Assembly (NCBI RefSeq): GCF_900104555.1
Contig: NZ_FNJU01000018.1
Span: 1-59,008, forward strand
From: Litchfieldia salsa
GTDB taxonomy: Bacteria; Bacillota; Bacilli; Bacillales; Bacillaceae_L
Direction: 5' to 3'
Length of the DNA: 59,008 nucleotides
In this document: piece by piece, positions 35,014 to 44,178 of the stretch
How the letters are laid out: every line of letters starts with the position of its first letter
How positions within the stretch are numbered: position 1 is the first letter of the stretch
Position numbers and translations under genes: made by a program
The notes under the pieces: model-generated
What the model was told of the DNA's origin: nothing
The model's database searches: none
Seen by the model: the letters and a program-made list of their open reading frames with translations, nothing else

Positions 35014-36378
35014 TTGATCAATAGAATATTAATTGAAGTGAAGAAAATGGTAGATGGGTCATGTCTAGAGCAATTCAATGAAGTTGAAATAACAGGTGTT
35101 TCAATTGATACAAGAACAGTACGTGAAGGGAATTTATTTATTCCTATCATCGGTGAAAAGTTTAACGGACATGAATTTGTTGAAACAGCAATTAAAAATG
35201 GGGCTGTCGCTTCATTTTGGCAGGAGGACCAGCCTAACCCACCTCAAACGATCCCTCTTATTTATGTTAAAGACACCTTAATTGCATTACAGACTTTATC
35301 CAAAAGCTATCTAGGTAGTCTCGCGGTGAAAGTAGTGGGAATCACAGGGAGCAATGGGAAAACGACAACTAAAGACATGGTTCAAGCTGTTCTTTCTACT
35401 AAATACAAAGTCCAGAAGACTGAAGGGAATTTAAATAATCATATTGGGTTGCCTCTCACAATTTTAAGACTAGAAAAGGATACTGAAATTGCAGTGTTAG
35501 AAATGGGTATGAGTGGAAAAGGTGAAATTGAGCTTTTATCAACAATTGCTGAACCAGATGCTGCCATCATTACAAATATCGGAGAATCTCATTTACTTGA
35601 TCTAGGTTCAAGAGAGGCAATTTCTGATGCGAAATTGGAAATAACGAGAGGTTTAAATCAAGATGGTCCCCTTATCTATCATGGGGAGGAGCCATTGTTG
35701 AATTCAAGAGTAGAAAAGATGCCTTACCGTAAAATTACCTTTGGCCAATCGACCAGTTGTGATTACTATTCTTCTTCATTGCAGCAAGAGAACGAAGGAA
35801 CCTATTTCCAGGTGAACGAAAAAGAGCAGCCGGCCTATTTTATCCCTGTATTAGGGAAGCATAATGTTAATAATGCATTGGCCGCTATTGCTATTGCAGA
35901 ATACTTGAATGTACCGAGTACCAAGATTGCTGATGGGCTAAAGAAGCTCAAGATTACGGGTATGAGAACAGAGTTAGTTAAGGGGCAGAATGGGGTAAGT
36001 ATTATTAATGATGCTTATAATGCAAGTCCGACCTCAATGAAAGCAGCGATTGAACTACTCCAAGATATGAAGGGCTTTAGACAGAAAATTGTCGTGCTAG
36101 GTGACATGTTGGAGTTGGGAGAAAATGAGCGAAGTTTCCATTATGAGATAGGAAAAATTATTCAATCTGATGAGATTGATTATGTTTTTACATATGGAGA
36201 ACTTGCTTCACATATCTCATTAGGAGCAAAGGAAACGTTTGAAGAAGGAAAGGTCTTTCCGTACCAGGATAAAGAGAATCTCATCAACCACTTAAAACAA
36301 TTAGTCGGGGAGAATGATCTCGTTTTAGTAAAAGGATCTCGCGGAATGAAGTTGGAAGAGGTCGTTGAAGGGCTTTAA
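35014..36378 (+). CDS. murF: UDP-MurNAc-tripeptide-D-Ala-D-Ala ligase
   Basis: MurF adds D-Ala-D-Ala to UDP-MurNAc-tripeptide, the last cytoplasmic step of stem peptide assembly. The 454-residue protein shows the three Mur ligase domains: N-terminal UMP-binding (GVSIDTRTV), ATPase with GITGSNGKTTTKDM, and the C-terminal domain (DAYNASPTSM, VLGDMLELG). I choose the TTG at 35014, in line with the B. subtilis start (I-x-R), with AAAGGGAG upstream. The GTG at 35005 overlaps the ribosome binding site. Confidence 0.95.
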   Translation: MINRILIEVKKMVDGSCLEQFNEVEITGVSIDTRTVREGNLFIPIIGEKFNGHEFVETAIKNGAVASFWQEDQPNPPQTIPLIYVKDTLIALQTLSKSYLGSLAVKVVGITGSNGKTTTKDMVQAVLSTKYKVQKTEGNLNNHIGLPLTILRLEKDTEIAVLEMGMSGKGEIELLSTIAEPDAAIITNIGESHLLDLGSREAISDAKLEITRGLNQDGPLIYHGEEPLLNSRVEKMPYRKITFGQSTSCDYYSSSLQQENEGTYFQVNEKEQPAYFIPVLGKHNVNNALAAIAIAEYLNVPSTKIADGLKKLKITGMRTELVKGQNGVSIINDAYNASPTSMKAAIELLQDMKGFRQKIVVLGDMLELGENERSFHYEIGKIIQSDEIDYVFTYGELASHISLGAKETFEEGKVFPYQDKENLINHLKQLVGENDLVLVKGSRGMKLEEVVEGL

Positions 36379-36392
36379 GAAGATGATGAATA

Positions 36393-36425
36393 GAGAAACA
36401 CTCCAAGTTTTTGGAGTGTTTCTAT
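36393..36425 (+). terminator. Terminator of murF
   Basis: AGAAACACTCCAA pairs with TTGGAGTGTTTCT around a short loop, followed by ATTTAAA. Confidence 0.8.
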
Positions 36426-36452
36426 TTAAAATTCTAATGTAAGGGTGATCAT

Positions 36453-37139
36453 ATGATTGGGTGTTTATGTATTCATGGGTTTACAGGCTCACCATATGAG
36501 GTAGAGCCATTAACTGAATATCTTCGAAAGAAGACGGATTGGATGATCGTCTCTCCTACCTTACCTGGACATGGTGAGACCTTAAGTTTGAAAGGATTAA
36601 CATATAATGATTGGGTTGAGTCTGCAGAAGAAGAACTAAAGAAATTGTTTGAAAGATGTGATGAGGTATATGTGATTGGTTTTTCGATGGGAGGAATTAT
36701 TGCTGGTCATTTAGCCTCTATTTACCCAATAAAAAAATTAATCTTGTTAAGTGCTGCTGTGTATTACGTAAATCCTAAGCAGTTGCTTGTCGATGTTAGA
36801 AGTATGTTGGTCGATGCTGTTAAGGGTAGTATTCAGGAAAATGAGCTTTATCAACGTTATAAAAAGAAAATTGAACAAACCCCAATAACAGCCACGATGG
36901 AATTTAGGCGACTTGTCCGTCAGGTGAGACCTAAGATAAAGGAAATACAAATCCCAACCTTAATAGTACAAGGTGAATGCGATGGCATTGTTCCTATTAA
37001 GAGCGCATATTATCTATACCAAAAAATAGCTTCTGATGAAAAAAGGTTATGTCTTTTACCTCATTCAAAGCACCATGTTTGTCATGGAGAAGATCAAGAA
37101 AAGTTATTTTCTGAAGTTGAAATTTTTTTACATAATTAA
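36453..37139 (+). CDS. Alpha/beta hydrolase, carboxylesterase type
   Basis: A 228-residue alpha/beta hydrolase resembling the small carboxylesterases Est30/YvaK. HGFTGSPYEV forms the oxyanion region, the nucleophile elbow is GFSMGG (Ser78), the acid is in GECDGIVP and the histidine in LPHSKHH. These enzymes hydrolyse short-chain esters or monoacylglycerols in the cytoplasm; the physiological substrate is unknown. It is inserted between murF and cshA, which are neighbours in B. subtilis. Confidence 0.88.
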   Translation: MIGCLCIHGFTGSPYEVEPLTEYLRKKTDWMIVSPTLPGHGETLSLKGLTYNDWVESAEEELKKLFERCDEVYVIGFSMGGIIAGHLASIYPIKKLILLSAAVYYVNPKQLLVDVRSMLVDAVKGSIQENELYQRYKKKIEQTPITATMEFRRLVRQVRPKIKEIQIPTLIVQGECDGIVPIKSAYYLYQKIASDEKRLCLLPHSKHHVCHGEDQEKLFSEVEIFLHN

Positions 37140-37190
37140 TTTTTAATTGGTTGATAATATAATTAATCTTGAATATTTAATTGACCAAGT

Positions 37191-37219
37191 TTGCAATTGC
37201 TTATCCAAAGTGGTAAGAT
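37191..37219 (+). promoter_or_regulatory. Candidate sigma-A promoter of cshA
   Basis: TTGCAA, a 17-base spacer and TAAGAT. If used, the cshA leader would be about 405 bases long. Confidence 0.5.
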
Positions 37220-37225
37220 AACAGT

Positions 37226-37631
37226 TACAGTGTTAAAAGAGGGAGTTTTTGTAAAAAAACTCATAACCCTCATATTTAACTTTTTGGACGTGAACCTTGG
37301 GCATGATATCCGAAATTTTCGGAAAATGTCCTTTTTTTAAGAGTAAAAAGAGAAGTTGCTCTTATTAGGAACTGGCAATCGCCTATATTTAAGATTAAAT
37401 AGGTGATTTCGCAATTGGTACAGAGGTGTAAGGTGTTTTATATAGAACGTACGTATCTTTTTGTCATCTTGTTAGGTGATTGAAATTACATATAGTTTCC
37501 TTACAGTGAAGTGACCGAAGTGAAACATATAATTGACCTAACGGGGCGTTAGTCAAGTAACTATAAGTTTATCGTCTGACAAGTCATTTTCTCATTGTAA
37601 TATATGTTAATAAAAAGGAGTTTGAAAAAAT
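37226..37631 (+). promoter_or_regulatory. Long structured leader of cshA
   Basis: About 400 bases without a gene. It holds a hairpin closed by GAGGG/CCCTC (about 37240-37270), an intrinsic terminator at 37299, and a later stem GACCTAACG/CGTTAGTC (about 37536-37556). No known riboswitch family is recognised. Long leaders are common on cold-shock helicase mRNAs. Confidence 0.5.
37299..37340 (+). terminator. Terminator inside the cshA leader
   Basis: GGGCAT pairs with ATGTCC, and inside it TCCGAAA pairs with TTTCGGA. TTTTTTT follows. It either ends transcription from upstream or attenuates cshA. Confidence 0.75.
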
Positions 37632-39149
37632 TTGGCAACATTTTCAGAATTAGGTATAGGCGAATTATTAATGAAATCTATTAGCAAAATGGGATTTGAG
37701 GAAGCAACACCAATTCAGTCTCAAACGATTCCTATTGCAATAGATGGTAAGGACGTAATCGGTCAAGCACAAACAGGTACAGGAAAAACTGCTGCATTCG
37801 GTATTCCATTAATTCAAAAAATTGATATTAAAGACAACAATGTGCAAGGAATTGTTGTAGCACCTACTAGAGAATTAGCAATTCAAGTAGCTGAAGAATT
37901 AAATAAAATTGGTCAATTCAATCGTGTAAGCATCCTACCAATTTATGGTGGACAAGACATTAGTCGTCAAATTCGTTCATTGAAAAAAGGTCCACACATT
38001 ATTGTTGGAACGCCAGGGCGAATTATTGACCATATTAATCGTAAAACATTACGTCTTCAGAATGTACACACAGTTGTATTAGATGAAGCGGATGAAATGC
38101 TAAATATGGGATTCATCGAAGATATCGAAGCAATCTTAAAAGGTATTCCTGAAGAGCGTCAAACTTTACTTTTCTCAGCAACAATGCCAGGTCCTATTCA
38201 ACGCATAGCAGAGCGATTTATGAAGGATCCTCAAGTTGTTAAGGTTAAGACAAAAGAAATGACAACACCAAATATCAAACAATATTACGTTGAAGCTCAA
38301 GAAAAGAAAAAATTCGACTATTTAACTCGTTTATTAGATAGCCAATCTCCTGATTTGGCGATTATTTTCGGACGTACAAAGCGTCGTGTTGATGAATTAT
38401 CAGAAGCACTTACATTAAGAGGATATGCTGCTGAAGGGATTCACGGTGACTTAAGTCAGGCGAAACGTATTTCTGTTCTTCGTAAGTTTAAAGAAGGATC
38501 GATCGAAGTCCTTGTTGCGACAGATGTTGCGGCACGTGGTTTAGATATCTCTGGTGTAACACATGTATATAACTTTGACATTCCACAAGATCCAGAAAGC
38601 TATGTTCACCGTATAGGACGTACAGGTCGTGCTGGTAAACATGGTATGGCTATGACTTTTGTAACACCAAGAGAAATGGGTCAACTCAAGAATGTTGAAA
38701 GAACAACAAATAGTAAAATGGAGCGTTTGACACCTCCAACACTTGATGAGGCACTTGAGGGTCAACAAAAAATGACAATCGAGAAGCTTACAAATACAAT
38801 TGCTAACGAAAATATCTCTTATTATAAGCGTGCAGCTGAAGAATTGTTAGAAGAGCATGATTCAGTATCAGTTGTTGCGGCAGCAATTAAGATGATGACG
38901 AAAGAACCGGATGAAACGCCAATTAAATTGACTGAGGAAGCTCCAATGCGTAGCAGAAGAGAGCGTTCTGATGGAAACCGTGGCGGAGGAAACCGAGATG
39001 GTGGAAGAAACCGTTACAAAGGTGGTCAGCAACAAAGTAAATCTCGTTCTGGTCAAGGTGCCGGTGGTCAAGGTGGTAGTAGCAGTAGTAGAAATAGACC
39101 ATCAACTGGCGGAGGAAAACGCAGAAATTTCCGCAAAACTGAAGCATAA
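37632..39149 (+). CDS. cshA: DEAD-box ATP-dependent RNA helicase CshA
   Basis: CshA unwinds RNA in ribosome assembly and mRNA turnover, where it associates with the degradosome-like complex, and matters most in the cold. The 505-residue protein has the Q motif ([11 protein letters not shown]), motif I AQTGTGKT, Ia PTRELA, II DEAD, III SAT and [13 protein letters not shown] basic Gly/Arg-rich tail after about residue 440 binds RNA. The start is TTG with AAAAAGGAG upstream. It corresponds to B. subtilis ydbR at the same place. A strong terminator follows. Confidence 0.95.
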   Translation: MATFSELGIGELLMKSISKMGFEEATPIQSQTIPIAIDGKDVIGQAQTGTGKTAAFGIPLIQKIDIKDNNVQGIVVAPTRELAIQVAEELNKIGQFNRVSILPIYGGQDISRQIRSLKKGPHIIVGTPGRIIDHINRKTLRLQNVHTVVLDEADEMLNMGFIEDIEAILKGIPEERQTLLFSATMPGPIQRIAERFMKDPQVVKVKTKEMTTPNIKQYYVEAQEKKKFDYLTRLLDSQSPDLAIIFGRTKRRVDELSEALTLRGYAAEGIHGDLSQAKRISVLRKFKEGSIEVLVATDVAARGLDISGVTHVYNFDIPQDPESYVHRIGRTGRAGKHGMAMTFVTPREMGQLKNVERTTNSKMERLTPPTLDEALEGQQKMTIEKLTNTIANENISYYKRAAEELLEEHDSVSVVAAAIKMMTKEPDETPIKLTEEAPMRSRRERSDGNRGGGNRDGGRNRYKGGQQQSKSRSGQGAGGQGGSSSSRNRPSTGGGKRRNFRKTEA

Positions 39150-39171
39150 AAATAAGGCGATGCCTTTAAAA

Positions 39172-39206
39172 CAAAAAACAGTGTTAATACACTGTTTTTT
39201 TGTTTT
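39172..39206 (+). terminator. Terminator of cshA
   Basis: CAAAAAACAGTG pairs with CACTGTTTTTTTG around a six-base loop with a T-rich end. Confidence 0.88.
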
Positions 39207-39232
39207 GGACTTTTAAGAGCATATACACATCC

Positions 39233-39261
39233 ACCTCCTTCATAGGCTCTATAAAGGAGGT
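39233..39261 (+). promoter_or_regulatory. Hairpin covering the mscL ribosome binding site
   Basis: ACCTCCTT at 39233-39240 is the exact complement of AAGGAGGT at 39254-39261, which is the mscL ribosome binding site ten bases before the ATG. A 13-base loop separates them. Closed, the hairpin would block translation. Confidence 0.7.
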
Positions 39262-39270
39262 TTTCTATTA

Positions 39271-39753
39271 ATGAAAGTTGTTCAAGAATTTAAAGAATTT
39301 GCGATAAGAGGAAATGTAATCGACATGGGGATTGGGGTAATTATTGGAACAGCGTTCGGTAAGATTGTTGATTCATTAGTTTCTGATATCATTATGCCAC
39401 CTATTGGTCTTCTCCTTGGTAGGGTCGACTTTTCAAATTTGTATATTAACTTATCGAATCGACCTTATTCATCACTATCGGCAGCAAAGGAGGCAGGAGC
39501 TGCTACTATTAATTATGGCCTTTTTATTAATTCTGTTTTTCATTTCGGAATTGTAGCTTTTGCAACTTTTATTACTATCCGCCAAATTAATAAGCTACGA
39601 AGTTCGCCAACTTCATTTTCCTCAAAGTCTTGTCCTGCCTGCTTTACAACCATTCCTGCAGAGGCATACAGATGTCCCAATTGTACATCAATGCTAGATG
39701 AATCACTTATGAATAGCCAGTCAGAGCCTGAAATGAAGATAAATATTAGTTAA
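39271..39753 (+). CDS. mscL: Large-conductance mechanosensitive channel with zinc-ribbon tail
   Basis: MscL opens when membrane tension rises and releases solutes on osmotic downshock. The 160-residue protein has the N-terminal amphipathic helix ([15 protein letters not shown]), two transmembrane helices (about 15-45 and 80-105), and then, instead of the usual charged C-terminal helix alone, a zinc ribbon [18 protein letters not shown]. That is longer than the usual 130 or so residues. The ATG follows AAGGAGG, which lies inside a hairpin. Confidence 0.9.
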   Translation: MKVVQEFKEFAIRGNVIDMGIGVIIGTAFGKIVDSLVSDIIMPPIGLLLGRVDFSNLYINLSNRPYSSLSAAKEAGAATINYGLFINSVFHFGIVAFATFITIRQINKLRSSPTSFSSKSCPACFTTIPAEAYRCPNCTSMLDESLMNSQSEPEMKINIS

Positions 39754-39808
39754 TGCACAAGGACCAGGGCATAATAAGTTTAGATTTGTTGAAAATGGGG
39801 TGGCTCTG

Positions 39809-40774
39809 GTGACAATTGTGAAATTAGGATATGTAGCAATGAGTATGAATTTAAAAAATAGTTCTCCCTCTCAAACAATGACATTAGCACAATTTAAAAA
39901 AATTAAGGACAGAGAGGCCGCTATTGCAAAACTTGAACGAATTGCAAAAAGTAATATAACAAATTGTTTGAGATTATTGAAGTATAATGTCGCACACAAC
40001 ATTCAATTTTTCAGGCTTAGTTCGAGGTTAATTCCTCTTGCTGGACATGAAGAGGTTGCGGATTGGAAATTTATGCGCCCATTAATAGAGCCTTTAAATG
40101 AAATTCGTGACTTTCTACAAAAACATCCCATGAGAATAGGATTTCATCCAGATCACTTTGTTGTGTTTACAACAAATGATAAAGAAATTCTTAGGCAGTC
40201 ACTTAAAACCTTAAGGATTCATGAAGCGTTATTAAAAGGGATGGGAATCGACCGAGAACATCGTTGTGTTATACATATTGGTGGGGCTTATGATGATAAA
40301 GAGCAGTCACTTGAACAGTTCATTAGTAACTGGGGGGATATTCCGGTCGAGATACAGAGATTGATCATGTTAGAGAATGATGATACGACCTTCAACCTTC
40401 AGGATGCTTTGTACTTATGTGAGAAGTTATCCGTGCCAATTGTATTCGATTATCATCATCACTTAGCCTACCATGAAAATCAGGACTGGGAAGTTGAGTG
40501 GGAGAGAGTATTAGGGACATGGAAGGATTCTAAACTACCATTAAAGATGCACATCTCAAGCCCCCGGAATGAAAAGGAATTCAGAGCTCATGCAGATTAT
40601 ATTGATCCATCAATGTTCATGGATTTTTTATCAACCATAAAAGGTAGTGTAAATGAAATTGATTGCATGATTGAGGCGAAGGAAAAGGATAATGCTTTAT
40701 TTAAGTTAATGGATGACTTAAAAAAATATCCAGAGATTGAAATAATTGATGAAGCAAGTTTTATAATTCGATAA
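39809..40774 (+). CDS. uvsE: UV DNA damage endonuclease
   Basis: UvsE nicks DNA 5' to UV photoproducts and starts an alternative excision repair. The 321-residue TIM-barrel protein aligns with B. subtilis UvsE, including KLGYVAMSMNL, RLSSRLIPLAGH, RIGFHPDHF, VIHIGGAYDDK, LENDD, VFDYHHH and HISSPRNEKEFRAHADYI. These supply the His/Glu/Asp metal ligands. I prefer the GTG at 39809, after GGGGTGG, over the in-frame GTG at 39800, which overlaps that site. It is absent from this place in B. subtilis, so it was inserted or moved. Confidence 0.9.
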   Translation: MTIVKLGYVAMSMNLKNSSPSQTMTLAQFKKIKDREAAIAKLERIAKSNITNCLRLLKYNVAHNIQFFRLSSRLIPLAGHEEVADWKFMRPLIEPLNEIRDFLQKHPMRIGFHPDHFVVFTTNDKEILRQSLKTLRIHEALLKGMGIDREHRCVIHIGGAYDDKEQSLEQFISNWGDIPVEIQRLIMLENDDTTFNLQDALYLCEKLSVPIVFDYHHHLAYHENQDWEVEWERVLGTWKDSKLPLKMHISSPRNEKEFRAHADYIDPSMFMDFLSTIKGSVNEIDCMIEAKEKDNALFKLMDDLKKYPEIEIIDEASFIIR

Positions 40775-40876
40775 TAAGTGGATTGGTTGTAAGACCCCCA
40801 TTCTTTTATGTTTTGACATCATCGTTTATACTACAAATAAAACATTGTGAGGTAGATAAAGAAATGGGGTTATTGT

Positions 40877-41353
40877 ATGAGGGAAGCACCTCGTAAGAGA
40901 ATTAGTAAACGAGCTCTTCCGGTTTGGCGTATATCCGCGGCACTAACTTCGGGTATTGGGTGGTTAACCGTTATAGCATTATTTGTAATGTCTTCTATTT
41001 ATCAGTGGCCAATATGGATTTCACTAGTGGTGTTAGTGTTGTCGGTGATAGAAACTACTCTAACTGTTTTTATCATCCCGAGTGTAAGATGGAAAAGATG
41101 GAGATATGAAGTATTTGAGCATGAAATTGAGATTCAGCATGGTGTGTTTGTGATGACAAGGACAATTATCCCGATGATGCGGGTCCAGCATGTTGACACT
41201 AAACAAGGTCCTATTTTACGCGCGTATCATTTGGCATCAGTTACAATATCAACGGCAGCGACTGTTCATGAAATTCCTGCTCTCGATCTTGATGAAGCAG
41301 ATCAGTTAAGAGATTTTATTTCAAAGTTAGCAAGGGTAGATGATGATGTATAG
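40877..41353 (+). CDS. ydbS: PH-domain membrane protein YdbS
   Basis: A 158-residue protein with two N-terminal membrane helices (about 22-60) and a bacterial PH-like domain (DUF304, YEVFEHEIEIQHGVFVMTRTIIP core IEIQHGVF). It overlaps ydbT by 14 bases, so the two are made together. In B. subtilis the ydbS-ydbT pair has been linked to resistance against bacteriocins, but the mechanism is not settled. Confidence 0.85.
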   Translation: MREAPRKRISKRALPVWRISAALTSGIGWLTVIALFVMSSIYQWPIWISLVVLVLSVIETTLTVFIIPSVRWKRWRYEVFEHEIEIQHGVFVMTRTIIPMMRVQHVDTKQGPILRAYHLASVTISTAATVHEIPALDLDEADQLRDFISKLARVDDDV

Positions 41354-42782
41354 TCCAAAGAGGATGCATCCAATAGCTGCCGTCATCACTTTTATTCATC
41401 GAATTCGAGAACTCATTATTCCACTCCTTTTTTTTATTTTTATCGGTGGGAGAGATGTAAGTCCTCTTGTCGATTTATTGCAAGTGATAGGATTGATCCT
41501 CCTTTTCTTAGGTCTGCTAATCTCTGGATTTCTACATTGGTATCGGTTTACTTACCGGATTGAAGAAGGGGAATTTCGGATTGAATATGGAGTGTTTGTT
41601 CGAAAAAAACGATATATACCGATTGAACGTGTACAAACCATTGATGTGACATCAGGAGTTATCCAAAGGTTGTTTAAAGTAGTCAAAGTACAGGTTCAAA
41701 CGGCTGGTGGTGGTTTAGAGCCTGAGGCTGTGTTGACAGCTATTACTGAAGAAGAAGCAGAAAAACTTCAGAGCCTTATTAAGATCTCCTCGAAAAATCA
41801 AAATCAAGAGTCAATAGAGGAAAAGGGATCAACTGTTGTTTATAAAATGAGTCAGAAAGAATTGCTTATCTCAGCAACAACCTCTGGTGGGATTGGAATT
41901 GTTTTATCTGGATTAATTGCTATTTTTACTCAAGTTGATGAACTGATTCCTTATGATAGGGTGTTTGAGGGGTTAAATGATTTTGTTCAGTTGAATATGG
42001 TCATTTACTTTATCCTTTTACTCTTTATTTTTCTTGTTTTGGCTTGGTTAATTGGAATGTTGATCATCGTTTTTAGATTTGCCAATTTCTCTGTGGAAAA
42101 ATTAGAGCAAGAGCTAGTCGTTACTCAAGGGTTATTTGAAAAACGTAAGCTTACAATCCCACTAAAAAAGATTCAAGGGGTAAGAATTGTAGAAAATCCG
42201 TTTAGGCAGTTTCTGGGATATGCAACCGTCTATCTTGAAAATGCAGGAGGGTCGATCGAAGATAAAGGGGAAGGGTTTTCGACCATTCTTTTTCCTCTCA
42301 TTAAAAAGAGCGACTTAGCAAATAGAATCGAACAATTCATTCCAGACTATAACGAAGAAATTAAATTTATTCCGGCCCCAAGAGGTTCTCTAATCCGATA
42401 TGTCTTAAGGGCAATTCTGCCGGCGATCCTATTTATCTTCCCAATTATGATTTTTTTCCAGCCTTGGGGTTATTGGAGTCTGCTAATTCTGCCACTTGCG
42501 TTGTTGCTAGGATACATTAGATACCGTGATGTTGGTATAGGACTAGGAGGACAGGAACAACATTTAGGATTGAGATATCGGTTGTTCAGTCGGGTAACGG
42601 TTATCTTGAAAAAGAAGAGAATTCAGTCTTTACAGCAACATCAATCTCTATTCCAAGGAAGAAATTCAGTTGCTACTCTTCAAGCATCGATAAAGTCCAG
42701 TGTTACTGGCAAGAGCTTTAAAGTAGTAGATCTTTCAGAATCAGATACTCAGTCTGTCTTTACCTGGTATTCTAAAAAATAA
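41340..42782 (+). CDS. ydbT: PH-domain membrane protein YdbT
   Basis: A 480-residue membrane protein with three DUF304 PH-like domains, each announced by a pattern such as FRIEYGVFVRKKRYIPIERVQ and LVVTQGLFEKRKLTIPLKKIQ, separated by paired membrane helices. It is the larger partner of YdbS. Three ATG codons in a row (41340, 41343, 41346) follow AAGGG; 41343 or 41346 has the better spacing, and the first is given only for completeness. The operon ends before a dispersed repeat and a terminator. Confidence 0.85.
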   Translation: MMMYSPKRMHPIAAVITFIHRIRELIIPLLFFIFIGGRDVSPLVDLLQVIGLILLFLGLLISGFLHWYRFTYRIEEGEFRIEYGVFVRKKRYIPIERVQTIDVTSGVIQRLFKVVKVQVQTAGGGLEPEAVLTAITEEEAEKLQSLIKISSKNQNQESIEEKGSTVVYKMSQKELLISATTSGGIGIVLSGLIAIFTQVDELIPYDRVFEGLNDFVQLNMVIYFILLLFIFLVLAWLIGMLIIVFRFANFSVEKLEQELVVTQGLFEKRKLTIPLKKIQGVRIVENPFRQFLGYATVYLENAGGSIEDKGEGFSTILFPLIKKSDLANRIEQFIPDYNEEIKFIPAPRGSLIRYVLRAILPAILFIFPIMIFFQPWGYWSLLILPLALLLGYIRYRDVGIGLGGQEQHLGLRYRLFSRVTVILKKKRIQSLQQHQSLFQGRNSVATLQASIKSSVTGKSFKVVDLSESDTQSVFTWYSKK

Positions 42783-42850
42783 TGGTTCAAAAGAAAAGGC
42801 TGTTCACACATAGTTTGTTGTTTTAAACATAAATCATTGAAACGGTAGTT

Positions 42851-42977
42851 ACAAGCAGGATGAATACACGTAGACTCCTGCGGGACCAGTGGCCAAAGTG
42901 AGACCCCACAGGAGCGTTAGCGACGAGGAGGCTCACTGGTCACCCCGCCGGACGCGGAGTGTATTCAGCCTGCGGCT
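42851..42977 (+). repeat. Intergenic repeat, about 125 bp, copy 2
   Basis: Same element as 2537-2660, in the opposite orientation. It has GCAGGATGAATACACGTAG at one end and GTGTATTCAGCCTGCGG at the other, which are partly inverted, with GCGACGAGGAGGCTCACT inside. It lies between convergent ydbT and the rhomboid gene. No coding potential. Confidence 0.85.
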
Positions 42978-43011
42978 TCCAAAGCAACAATCAATTTGAA
43001 AAGAGCCAAAG

Positions 43012-43056
43012 AAAAAGAGAAAGAATCGTTTTACAACGACCTTTCTCTTTTTTGTA
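43012..43056. terminator. Bidirectional terminator, ydbT and rhomboid
   Basis: AAAAAGAGAAAG and CTTTCTCTTTTT form the outer stem with TCGTT/AACGA inside. Runs of A and T on either side allow use from both directions. Confidence 0.85.
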
Positions 43057-43064
43057 TTATTAAA

Positions 43065-43664
43065 TTATAAATATCTACGCCGTTTACCCAATATGATTGG
43101 TGCTAAAAGGAACCCAGCAATTAATCCGAATAAGTGGCCAATAATATTTATATTTGTATTTAGGAAGGTCATTACAAGGCCGATTACAAGGATTGTGATG
43201 ATTAGCTGAGAGTTCGCATAGTTAATTAAATCTTTTCTTTTCAATACCATATATAAATAGAGACCGAAGAGTCCGAAAATGGCTCCTGATGAACCTACAT
43301 GTCTAAATTGCTCGTGTTGTAAGATGTAAGTCGCAATATTTGCCATGACTCCAGTGCTGAGATAAATCAAGATAAATTTAGTTTTTCCAAGCATTCGTTC
43401 TAAACCTGGACCAAATAGAACGAGTGAAAATGAATTAAATAACATATGTGTGAAACTGGCATGTACAAAGATTGGTGTAATAAGGCGCCAATATTCACCT
43501 TCTGTAATAAGTACATTGTAACCTACCATTTGATTAAGAAGGGCACCTCCTCCTAGGAATGGAAGAGCCAAAAGGATCCAGAGAAAGATGTGAATCACAA
43601 TGATGATTGATATAATAGGATAAAATCTTAAGAATTCTTTAAAACTTTCGGTTCGTGTAAACAT
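43065..43664 (-). CDS. ydcA: Rhomboid intramembrane serine protease
   Basis: A 199-residue, six-helix rhomboid protease that cleaves membrane proteins within the bilayer. The catalytic serine lies in GSSGAIFG and the catalytic histidine in NIIGHLFGLIAG. The HMLFN motif of helix 2 (THMLFNSFSLVLFG) is present. It corresponds to B. subtilis YdcA, at the same place before acpS. Substrates are not known. Confidence 0.9.
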   Translation of the reverse strand: MFTRTESFKEFLRFYPIISIIIVIHIFLWILLALPFLGGGALLNQMVGYNVLITEGEYWRLITPIFVHASFTHMLFNSFSLVLFGPGLERMLGKTKFILIYLSTGVMANIATYILQHEQFRHVGSSGAIFGLFGLYLYMVLKRKDLINYANSQLIITILVIGLVMTFLNTNINIIGHLFGLIAGFLLAPIILGKRRRYL

Positions 43665-43802
43665 AGAAAAACTCCTTTATGCATTCTTGTGGTTAATCTT
43701 CTCTCTACTGAATGGTAGCATACTTAAGAGTAACCATCCATTACGAGAATGTTTGTACATTATATGTAAGAAATTTTTATAATAGAAGGAAGGCTTGTAA
43801 AG

Positions 43803-44162
43803 ATGATTGTTGGTATCGGGATTGATATAGTTGAATTACATAGAATAAAAAAAATTGTTGAAAGACAAAAAAAATTTATAAATCGAATTCTTACAGAAAA
43901 AGAAATCATTCAATTTGAACAATATACTGGACATCGGAAAATTGAGTTTTTAGCTGGGCGATTTGCTGCGAAAGAAGCTTATTCAAAAGCAGTAGGGACC
44001 GGTATTGGCAAGGGTTTGAGCTTTGTTGATATCGAAGTTTTTTCGGATGAAAAAGGGAAGCCGTGCATTAAAAATAAAGGGCTAGAAACTGTTCATTTAT
44101 CCATTTCTCATAGTAAAGATTATGCAGTAGCACAAGTAATTATTGAAAGCTTGTCAAGCTAG
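43803..44162 (+). CDS. acpS: Holo-[acyl-carrier-protein] synthase
   Basis: AcpS moves 4'-phosphopantetheine from CoA to acyl carrier protein. The 119-residue length is usual. [12 protein letters not shown] carries the conserved aspartate, and [14 protein letters not shown] the conserved glutamate and lysine; [10 protein letters not shown] is the C-terminal family motif. The ATG at 43803 follows GAAGGCTTGTAAAG. A long inverted repeat lies between it and the lipoprotein gene. Confidence 0.95.
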   Translation: MIVGIGIDIVELHRIKKIVERQKKFINRILTEKEIIQFEQYTGHRKIEFLAGRFAAKEAYSKAVGTGIGKGLSFVDIEVFSDEKGKPCIKNKGLETVHLSISHSKDYAVAQVIIESLSS

Positions 44163-44178
44163 TCTGCATATTACTCAA

